The notes below the pieces were generated by a model that was not told where the DNA came from, searched no databases, and saw only the letters and a program-made list of their open reading frames with translations. Shown in pieces: positions 1 through 4,909 of a stretch of DNA of 6,746 nt. The translations under genes and the position numbers were made by a program. This DNA is from an uncultured Bacillota bacterium (lineage in GTDB: Bacteria > Bacillota_I > Bacilli_A > Erysipelotrichales > Erysipelotrichaceae): positions 1 to 6,746 of the forward strand of contig CAMOMM010000053.1 of assembly GCA_946619805.1 (NCBI GenBank), read 5' to 3'. The stretch's first letter is position 1; the number at the start of each line of letters is the position of its first letter.

Positions 1-162
1 CTGGCAACAGCCGCAATTAATTATCCCGAGAAGGTTGAATTAATTCTTATTGATGGTAAACTTAATATGTTTACTCACAATAAGACCATACAGAAGGCAG
101 TTGAGTCATTCAGAATAAGCGCTGAAGAAAAGGAAAGGCTGAAGAAACTGAGATGGAAATAA
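1..162 (+). CDS. C-terminal end of an unidentified protein (5' truncated)
   Basis: An open frame runs from the first base to a TAA at 160-162, giving 53 residues of a protein whose start lies outside the window. The visible part begins with a hydrophobic, strand-like stretch (LATAAINYPEKVELILIDGK) and ends in a charged, probably helical tail (AEEKERLKKLRWK). I do not recognise the family. It is accepted as coding because it is open throughout, its codon use resembles the neighbours, and the next gene starts inside it with a 10-nt overlap, as is usual for translationally coupled operon genes. DUF1146 genes lie near the ATP synthase operon in Bacillus, but this tail does not look like the F1 epsilon subunit. 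Function unknown. Confidence 0.6.
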   Translation: MATAAINYPEKVELILIDGKLNMFTHNKTIQKAVESFRISAEEKERLKKLRWK

Positions 163-359
163 ACGCAATTGTTAAGATCGTTCTGCATATCATTACATTT
201 TCCTTCAGTTTTTACTGTCTCAGCGGACTTGATCTCAGCAAGATCATGCTGAATACCCCGGAAAGAGGGGCTAAGGGGCAGGTTCTGCTGTTTCTGATGT
301 CCATGGCTTTAGGCTATCTGGTTGCACAGTTTTTAATTGCGATAATGTATAGACTGTAA
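153..359 (+). CDS. DUF1146 (YwzB-type) small integral membrane protein
   Basis: A 68-residue protein with two predicted membrane helices, roughly residues 5-24 and 42-65, joined by a short loop rich in charged and polar residues (LDLSKIMLNTPERGAKGQ). The second helix carries an ALGYLVAQFL segment like the conserved C-terminal part of DUF1146/YwzB proteins, which are usually 65-80 residues long and widespread in Bacillota. Their role is not established. The ATG lies inside the end of the upstream gene (10-nt overlap), and a purine-rich AGGAAAGG at 131-138 is rather far upstream, so coupled translation is likely. The transferase gene follows almost directly. The family call rests on memory of the motif; the small membrane protein itself is well supported by length, topology and spacing. 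Confidence 0.75.
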   Translation: MEINAIVKIVLHIITFSFSFYCLSGLDLSKIMLNTPERGAKGQVLLFLMSMALGYLVAQFLIAIMYRL

Positions 360-388
360 TATTGTGGTATACTTACTACGGTGAAAAG

Positions 389-1465
389 ATGAGAGTACTA
401 TATTTTCTGGTTCCAATGGTAATATCACTGCTGTTGGAGTTTCCTGTTAAATCAATGGCGATAAAACTTGGCTGGTATGCCAAGGAAAATGAAAGGACCA
501 TCCATCATGGAAAGATTCCAAGAGTTGGCGGTCTGGCTATTTTCATTGCGTTTCTGATTGGATCTGTTCTCTTCGTTGAAAAGAATGAGACTCTGAGAGC
601 TGTCATTCTCCGGGGATCGATAATCTTTGTGGAAGGATTCCTCGATGATATCTTTGATGTCAAACCGTTAGTAAAGATCATCTTCCAGCTGGCTGCGGCC
701 ACGGTACTGATCTTTATGGGCAATGTATATCTGAAGGTCATCAGACTGCCGTTCAATATTGTTCTCAATATCAATCTGCTGGGATACATTGTCACCTATC
801 TGTGGATCGTCGGCATTACCAATGCGGTCAATCTGCTGGATGGGCTTGATGGACTGGCAAGCGGCTTCTGCATCATCGTTCTGATGACCATTGCCATCAT
901 CTCAGCTATTTTCAAGATCAGAAATTCCTATATTATTTCACTGGTACTGGCCGGCAGTGCCATGGGATTCCTTTTCCATAACTTCCATCCTGCCAGTGTG
1001 TTTATGGGTGACTGCGGCTCGCAGTTCCTCGGTTTCATGATTGCGGCCATTTCAGTATACAGCTTCAAGAGTACTACTTTCATTACTCTGGCTATCCCAA
1101 TCATCCTGCTGTTTGTCCCGATTTTTGATACTTTCTCAGCCATTGCCAGAAGAACACTGGAACATCAGAAGATAAGTGCTCCTGATAAGAGGCATTTCCA
1201 TCATATTCTGATGAACAATCTTGACCTTGGTCAAACCGGTGCCACATTGACCATCTACTGCATTACCGCAGTATTCGGTTTTACGGCTTATTCCTACATT
1301 GTCGATCCGGCAACAGGAGGAACGATTCTGCTGCTTCTGGTGATCATATTTGAAATATTCATAGAATATACGGGAATGATCTCAAATACCTACAGGCCGA
1401 TACTGAGTATTCTGGATAAGATTGCCAGCAGGCACTACCACAAGTCAGATAAGTCAAAAGAGTGA
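389..1465 (+). CDS. Undecaprenyl-phosphate sugar-1-phosphate transferase (TagO/WecA, MraY superfamily)
   Basis: An integral membrane enzyme expected to transfer GlcNAc-1-phosphate (or a related sugar phosphate) from a UDP-sugar to undecaprenyl phosphate on the cytoplasmic face, the first step of wall teichoic acid or other envelope glycans. From the ATG at 389 it has 358 residues, typical for the family, with about ten to eleven hydrophobic segments. Signatures in order: KIPRVGG (42-48), the Mg-binding DD pair in GFLDDIFD (86-87), NLLDGLDGLASG (148-159), FMGDCGS (205-211, with Cys where Ser is common) and the cytoplasmic HFHHIL (270-275), the WecA/TagO version of the histidine motif. An in-frame TTG at 362 would add nine residues but has no ribosome site; ATG 389 has GGTGA at 380-384, so I prefer it. 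It follows DUF1146 and precedes the phosphatase in a likely operon. The exact sugar cannot be read from the sequence. Confidence 0.9.
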   Translation: MRVLYFLVPMVISLLLEFPVKSMAIKLGWYAKENERTIHHGKIPRVGGLAIFIAFLIGSVLFVEKNETLRAVILRGSIIFVEGFLDDIFDVKPLVKIIFQLAAATVLIFMGNVYLKVIRLPFNIVLNINLLGYIVTYLWIVGITNAVNLLDGLDGLASGFCIIVLMTIAIISAIFKIRNSYIISLVLAGSAMGFLFHNFHPASVFMGDCGSQFLGFMIAAISVYSFKSTTFITLAIPIILLFVPIFDTFSAIARRTLEHQKISAPDKRHFHHILMNNLDLGQTGATLTIYCITAVFGFTAYSYIVDPATGGTILLLLVIIFEIFIEYTGMISNTYRPILSILDKIASRHYHKSDKSKE

Positions 1466-1496
1466 TGAATAATCCTCTTTTTTTAGGAGTATTTTA

Positions 1497-2201
1497 ATGT
1501 CAACATATGTAATAAGCGATATTCATTCGCATAAGGAAAACCTGGACAGGTTTCTGCGGACAACCACAGCTGAAGATACCATATACTGTCTGGGTGATAC
1601 GATAGATAAAGGCAAGGATGGTTTTCAGGTCTTTCTGAGCATGAAGGAAGATCCGAGAATCACTTTCCTGATGGGAAATCATGAGCTGATGATGTATCTT
1701 TTTCTGGAAGCGGAAAAGATACTGAAATCCAGACCGGGAAATCTGAGGGTGCTGGATTATTACTACAGTAAGCGAGATCACTGGCAGTATTACAACTACG
1801 GTTATGATACCTATATTGATTTCATGAAACTGCCGCAGGAAAAGCGAGAAGAGATTTTTGAGTATTTCCGTGAAATGCCTGTTCAGCTCAATGTTGATGT
1901 CAACGGGAGAACCTTTTTACTTGTCCATTCCAAGCCTTATGGCGATTATGACATTGATGTCTGCTTTACCGATGTGGAAAAAGACATTGATCACTATGTC
2001 TGGGACAGGGCAAAGTACTGCCATGTTGAAGAAAAGATCGTCATAACCGGACACAATGTTGTTTCCAGCGTGACCAGAGAGGGAAGAGTCATTGAAACTG
2101 ACGGTGAATGGTATGACATTGACTGCGGACTGGCAGCCAATGATGCCTATTCCCGCTTGGCAGCTCTGAAACTTGACGATCTGACAGTAGAATATTATTA
2201 G
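1497..2201 (+). CDS. PPP-type metallophosphatase (calcineurin-like phosphoesterase)
   Basis: A 234-residue soluble protein of the calcineurin-like metallophosphoesterase fold, closest in motif style to bacterial PPP-family Ser/Thr phosphatases (PrpA/PrpB) and ApaH-related enzymes. The two-metal centre is complete: DIH at 8-10, GDTIDKG at 33-39, GNHE at 60-63, a histidine in LLVHSKP (144) and GH at 185-186. WDR (169-171) and the late DIDCG (207-211) also fit the family. No signal peptide or membrane segment is visible, so it should act in the cytoplasm with Mn or a similar metal. The start is fixed by AGGAG at 1485-1489, seven bases before the ATG. It lies 31 nt behind the transferase and ahead of a terminator, so it is probably last in that operon. 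The substrate (phosphoprotein or dinucleotide) is not determinable. Confidence 0.87.
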   Translation: MSTYVISDIHSHKENLDRFLRTTTAEDTIYCLGDTIDKGKDGFQVFLSMKEDPRITFLMGNHELMMYLFLEAEKILKSRPGNLRVLDYYYSKRDHWQYYNYGYDTYIDFMKLPQEKREEIFEYFREMPVQLNVDVNGRTFLLVHSKPYGDYDIDVCFTDVEKDIDHYVWDRAKYCHVEEKIVITGHNVVSSVTREGRVIETDGEWYDIDCGLAANDAYSRLAALKLDDLTVEYY

Positions 2202-2208
2202 AATGGTT

Positions 2209-2232
2209 AACCGGTCTTACGGCCGGTTTTTT
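2209..2232 (+). terminator. Rho-independent terminator after the phosphatase gene
   Basis: AACCGG (2209-2214) pairs with CCGGTT (2223-2228) around an eight-base loop, possibly extended by a T-G pair inside. A run of six T (2227-2232) overlaps the right arm. It starts eight bases after the stop codon and closes the envelope operon. Confidence 0.8.
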
Positions 2233-2248
2233 GTTGAGAGAGATTACA

Positions 2249-2273
2249 TATAATAATGAAAAAATATTATAAT
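2249..2273 (+). promoter_or_regulatory. AT-rich promoter region for the aldo/keto reductase gene
   Basis: Two exact TATAAT hexamers lie at 2249-2254 and 2268-2273 in a very AT-rich leader between the terminator and the reductase gene. Neither has a good -35 box at 16-18 nt: ATTACA (2243-2248) is 19 nt from the second, and only T-tract sequence precedes the first. A promoter is expected here because the previous operon is terminated, but which hexamer is used is unclear. Confidence 0.45.
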
Positions 2274-2292
2274 AATATAAAAGGAAAGAGGT

Positions 2293-3432
2293 ATGGATAT
2301 GGAAAGATATTTCGGTGAAAAGACGCCTAAGTTAGGCTTTGGCTTAATGAGACTTCCTAAGCTGGAAGACGGCAGTATTGACATTGAGCAGGTTAAGGAA
2401 ATGGTAGACATTTTTCTGGATAACGGACTTACTTACTTTGATACGGCATATGTTTATGACAATGGGGCAAGTGAAGAAGCCGCCAGAGAAGCTCTGGTAA
2501 AACGTCATCCAAGAGACAGCTTTACATTGGCAACCAAGTTAAATGGCTGGATGGGTAATCCTACAAAGGAAGAGGCAGAAAAACAGCTGGAAATCAGTCT
2601 TGAGAGAACTCAGGCCGGTTACTTTGACTATTATCTGCTGCATGCTCTTCAGGATAATAACTATGAAAGATATGAAGAACTTGGCCTGTGGGATTTTGTC
2701 AGACAGGCTAAGGAAAAGGGACTGGTAAAGCACTGGGGCTTTTCATGCCATGCTTCACCGGAAAGAATGGATGATCTACTGACCAGACATCCTGATGCTG
2801 AATTTATTCAGCTGCAGATCAACTACGCTGACTGGGAGAATCCGCAGGTACAGAGCCGCAAGTGTCTGGAAATTGCCCGCAAGCACGGTAAGAGTGTTGT
2901 AGTCATGGAACCTGTCAAGGGAGGCCAGCTTGCCAACCCGGTTGATGACATCAAGAAATTATTCAAGGAAGCCAATCCGGATGCTTCATATGCATCATGG
3001 GCTATCAGATTCGTTGCTTCCCAGGATGGAATCATTACCGTATTATCGGGTATGAGCAATGTTGAACAGATGAAGGATAATGTATCATACATGGGCAACT
3101 TCAAGCCCCTGAATGATGAGGAAAAGGAAGTCATTAAAAAAGCTCAGGAAATACTGGAAAGCATCAACATGATTCCTTGTACCGCCTGCCGTTACTGCAC
3201 GAAAGGCTGCCCGATGGGTATCAGAATACCTGATCTGTTCTCCGTCAAGAACAGACAGCTGCTCAATGGGTTACCTGATCATGATGAGAAACTGGTTGAA
3301 AGATATAACAGAGTCACCATGGAATCAGGTAAGGCCAGTGACTGTATCCAGTGCGGTCAGTGTGAAAGCGTATGTCCGCAGGGAATCAACATCATTGAGA
3401 GACTGCAGGACATTGCGCGGTCTTTTGAATAA
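2293..3432 (+). CDS. Aldo/keto reductase with C-terminal 2x[4Fe-4S] ferredoxin domain
   Basis: A 379-residue cytoplasmic oxidoreductase of the COG1453 type. Residues 1-285 form an AKR TIM barrel: FGLMRLP near the start, catalytic tetrad D50, Y55 (in DTAYVY), K82 (ATKLNGW) and H117 (YYLLHAL), then QINYADWENP (175-184) and the VMEPVKGGQLANP loop (204-216). The C-terminal part carries two ferredoxin cysteine sets, C296/C299/C302/C306 and C351/C354/C357/C361, the latter three of each in CxxC and CxxxCP arrangements, enough for two [4Fe-4S] clusters. Barrel plus ferredoxin in one chain is a known, common architecture in anaerobes; substrate and electron partner are generally unknown. AAGGA (2281-2285) suits ATG 2293 and GAGG (2288-2291) suits ATG 2299 equally well, so the start may be two codons later. 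It is a monocistronic unit between two terminators. Confidence 0.93.
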   Translation: MDMERYFGEKTPKLGFGLMRLPKLEDGSIDIEQVKEMVDIFLDNGLTYFDTAYVYDNGASEEAAREALVKRHPRDSFTLATKLNGWMGNPTKEEAEKQLEISLERTQAGYFDYYLLHALQDNNYERYEELGLWDFVRQAKEKGLVKHWGFSCHASPERMDDLLTRHPDAEFIQLQINYADWENPQVQSRKCLEIARKHGKSVVVMEPVKGGQLANPVDDIKKLFKEANPDASYASWAIRFVASQDGIITVLSGMSNVEQMKDNVSYMGNFKPLNDEEKEVIKKAQEILESINMIPCTACRYCTKGCPMGIRIPDLFSVKNRQLLNGLPDHDEKLVERYNRVTMESGKASDCIQCGQCESVCPQGINIIERLQDIARSFE

Positions 3433-3450
3433 ACACTGATAAATGAAACG

Positions 3451-3480
3451 AAAATCTCTGCGTAAAGCGGAGATTTTTTC
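3451..3480 (+). terminator. Strong Rho-independent terminator after the reductase gene (repeat copy 1)
   Basis: An 11-bp stem (left arm 3451-3461, right arm 3467-3477) with one T-G pair and a GTAAA loop, followed by T residues to 3479. AAACG (3446-3450) can also pair with CGTTT (3480-3484) beyond a small bulge, making a longer hairpin. A near copy of the whole 30-nt element lies at 4207-4236. Confidence 0.88.
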
Positions 3481-3482
3481 GT

Positions 3483-3512
3483 TTGCCATATGTTGGATCG
3501 GTATTATATAAT
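3483..3512 (+). promoter_or_regulatory. Promoter of the toxin-antitoxin operon
   Basis: TTGCCA (3483-3488, five of six to the -35 consensus) and TATAAT (3507-3512, exact -10) are 18 nt apart. The -35 box touches the foot of the upstream terminator hairpin. Transcription would start near 3519, inside the palindromic operator and about 26 nt before the antitoxin ATG. Confidence 0.75.
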
Positions 3513-3515
3513 GTT

Positions 3516-3535
3516 CTTAGCTAAGATTAGCTAAG
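3516..3535 (+). promoter_or_regulatory. Tandem palindromic operator, probable antitoxin autorepression site
   Basis: The 8-bp palindrome TTAGCTAA occurs twice, at 3517-3524 and 3527-3534, with centres 10 bp apart, one helical turn. The first extends to a perfect 10-bp palindrome CTTAGCTAAG (3516-3525). The sites begin four bases after the -10 box, cover the predicted transcription start and reach the antitoxin ribosome site. Paired short palindromes over the promoter are typical of Phd/YefM autoregulation. Binding by this antitoxin is inferred. Confidence 0.7.
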
Positions 3536-3544
3536 GTGAATAAT

Positions 3545-3790
3545 ATGACAATGTATACCATGCATGAAGCAAAGACAAATCTGTCCAAGATCGGAAAGAT
3601 CCTTGTCAACAAAGAGGAAGAATACGTTATTGTCAGTAATAACGGAAAACCGTATCTGAAAATTACTCTTTATGATAAATCAGATAAACCTGCCATCGGA
3701 ATATTGAAAGGCAAGTACAGTTTTTCCGATGAGCCTGACTGGTTTAATGATGATTTTTCAGAATTGTTTGCCGGTGAAGAGGTTATCTGA
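3545..3790 (+). CDS. Phd/YefM-type antitoxin
   Basis: The antitoxin of a type II toxin-antitoxin pair, 81 residues from ATG 3545. The N-terminal half is a Phd/YefM-type DNA-binding module (HEAKTNLSKI, then EYVIVSNNGKPYLKI), expected to dimerise and bind the operator upstream. The C-terminal tail (IGILKGKY, then EPDWFNDDFSELFAGE) is acidic and aromatic, the type of tail that wraps a PIN-domain toxin and blocks its active site. Start choice: AAGGTG at 3533-3538 sits six bases before ATG 3545; an in-frame GTG at 3536 lies inside that ribosome site, and ATG 3551 is less well spaced. The TGA overlaps the toxin ATG by one base, so the two are translationally coupled. Length and order match PIN-linked antitoxins. 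Confidence 0.88.
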   Translation: MTMYTMHEAKTNLSKIGKILVNKEEEYVIVSNNGKPYLKITLYDKSDKPAIGILKGKYSFSDEPDWFNDDFSELFAGEEVI

Positions 3791-4221
3791 TGAGAGTCCT
3801 GCTTGATACACATATCCTGGTCTGGATGCTCAATGGCTTTGAACAGCTTACTGACGACAGGGAATTTCAGGAATTATTCTTTTATAAAATCGATGAGGTA
3901 TATTTTTCGCCTCTGTCGATCTGGGAGATTGAACTGAAGAAAAGCATTGGGAAAGCCGATTTTAAATATGATGGCAGGGAAATATACCTGGCAGCCATTG
4001 ATTCCAATATGACTCCATTGCCCCTGTATCCTAAAAACTGTCTGAAACTGGAAGACATTGATCTGCCGCAGAAGGATCCGTTTGACAGAATGCTGCTGGC
4101 ACAGGCAAAGGATAACGGTCTGGTTCTTCTGACCCATGATTTTAAGTTTAAGGATATAGCAGATGATAATATTTACTATTTATCACTGAATGACCATACC
4201 GGTAAGAAAATCTCTGTGTGA
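3790..4221 (+). CDS. vapC: PIN-domain toxin (VapC family)
   Basis: A 143-residue PIN-domain protein of the COG3744 type, expected to be a Mg-dependent endoribonuclease that slows growth when released from its antitoxin. The acidic residues of the active site are present: D6 in LLDTHILVWML, E46 in SIWEIELKK, D96/D99 in KDPFDRMLLAQA and D117 in LLTHD. RNA targets of this group are tRNA or rRNA where known; the target here cannot be read. It begins at an ATG sharing one base with the antitoxin stop, with GAAGAGG at 3776-3782 as ribosome site. The last codons and the TGA (4219-4221) are embedded in a terminator hairpin, with the stop codon in the loop. No truncation is visible, so the toxin should be active. 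Confidence 0.9.
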   Translation: MRVLLDTHILVWMLNGFEQLTDDREFQELFFYKIDEVYFSPLSIWEIELKKSIGKADFKYDGREIYLAAIDSNMTPLPLYPKNCLKLEDIDLPQKDPFDRMLLAQAKDNGLVLLTHDFKFKDIADDNIYYLSLNDHTGKKISV

Positions 4222-4236
4222 TGCAGAGATTTTTTC
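4207..4236 (+). terminator. Terminator overlapping the toxin stop codon (repeat copy 2)
   Basis: AAAATCTCTG (4207-4216) pairs with CAGAGATTTT (4224-4233), with a further T-G pair inside and a GTGAT loop that contains part of the toxin TGA; T residues run to 4235. The left arm is toxin coding sequence. It matches the terminator at 3451-3480 at 26 of 30 positions with the same length. Confidence 0.85.
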
Positions 4237-4284
4237 AGGAAGAACAGTTGTTTCTGACTACTCAGTATTGAAGGGAGTTACAGA

Positions 4285-4821
4285 ATGTCAGAAATAAATA
4301 ATATTAATTACAGCGATATTGATCATCTGATAAAAGATCATATCAGAGAACTCAGGGATGAATACTACAGCATGCCGGTCAGCATGGCCAGAAGCACACT
4401 GATCAGTGAATACAATTATAAAAAGCGATCCAGATTAAAATCATGCCGTCATTTCGGTTTGGATATTGCACCAGGTGATATCTGTTTCATTGATTTCGGC
4501 AGAGCTTACATTACGGAAGCAGGGTACCAGCATTTCGGGTTAGTACTGAAGGTATTCAATGGAAAGGCTTTTGTCATACCGATGACTTCCAATCATGAAG
4601 CCTGGCTGAAAGCGTATGATGAGAAGGACAATCCTGAAGGATTGAAGCATCTTTACCGTCTGGGTTATGTGGAAGGGCTGTATAAGGAATCCGTACTGTT
4701 TCTTAATGACGGTAAGTACATTAATACGGCCAGGATAATAGACGTTAAGGGAAACCTGCCGGTAAACGGCATAAAGTTCAGGGATATTCAGAAACACTTC
4801 ATTGAAGGACTGACTTTGTGA
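4285..4821 (+). CDS. MazF/PemK-like protein with N-terminal extension, no adjacent antitoxin
   Basis: A 178-residue protein whose residues 61-178 resemble the MazF/PemK fold. IAPGDICFIDFG (61-72) matches the first strand and GD motif, TEAGYQHFGLVLK (77-89) matches the S-E-x-G-x-x-R-P-x-L-V-I segment, and PMTSN (99-103) keeps the catalytic-type threonine (T101). KESVLFLN...INTARI (134-151) matches the later S-V-L and R-hydrophobic part. The usual catalytic arginine appears as H83 in my by-eye alignment, so nuclease activity is uncertain. Residues 1-60 are polar, probably helical, and not part of MazF. The start is well supported by AAGGGAG at 4271-4277, seven bases before the ATG. No antitoxin gene lies next to it and no convincing own promoter is visible. 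It could be a solitary toxin, a self-inhibited one or a non-toxic RNA-binding relative. Confidence 0.62.
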   Translation: MSEINNINYSDIDHLIKDHIRELRDEYYSMPVSMARSTLISEYNYKKRSRLKSCRHFGLDIAPGDICFIDFGRAYITEAGYQHFGLVLKVFNGKAFVIPMTSNHEAWLKAYDEKDNPEGLKHLYRLGYVEGLYKESVLFLNDGKYINTARIIDVKGNLPVNGIKFRDIQKHFIEGLTL

Positions 4822-4835
4822 AATAATGCGCAAAG

Positions 4836-4879
4836 TTGACATATTTTTTGTTTCACGTATTTGTCGGCAGTGATAAAAT
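4836..4879 (+). promoter_or_regulatory. Promoter region of the FAD isomerase gene
   Basis: Two readings are possible. An exact TTGACA (4836-4841) has only TATTTG (4858-4863) as a -10 at 16 nt. An extended -10, TG-A-TAAAAT (4871-4879), has a poor -35 (TTTCAC, 4851-4856) at 17 nt. GTGAAA (4818-4823) and TTTCAC (4851-4856) form a spaced inverted repeat around the TTGACA. No terminator is seen after the upstream gene, so read-through may also contribute. Confidence 0.5.
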
Positions 4880-4909
4880 GGATTTGAGATAAATACGAGG
4901 TAAATAATA

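Larger units (their letters stand above)
3451..4236 (+). repeat. 30-nt direct repeats bracketing the toxin-antitoxin cassette
   Basis: Copies at 3451-3480 and 4207-4236 are the same length and differ at four positions only, all in the central nine bases. The outer AAAATCTCTG and GAGATTTTTTC are identical. Two of the changes fall in the stem and keep pairing (T-G becomes T-A, C-G becomes T-G). The copies are 756 bp apart and enclose the promoter, operator, antitoxin and toxin and nothing else. Confidence 0.7.

Noticed and set aside
1..162. Upstream gene as atpC (F1 epsilon), suggested by DUF1146 lying near the ATP synthase operon in Bacillus
   Set aside because: The visible C-terminus lacks the helical hairpin pattern of epsilon; left unidentified.
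505..795. Reverse-strand open frame opposite the transferase gene
   Set aside because: It is the complement of conserved transferase motifs and has no plausible product.
1475..1496. Possible hairpin hiding the phosphatase ribosome site (CCTC...GGAG)
   Set aside because: The arms pair for only about four bases, too weak for a regulatory structure.
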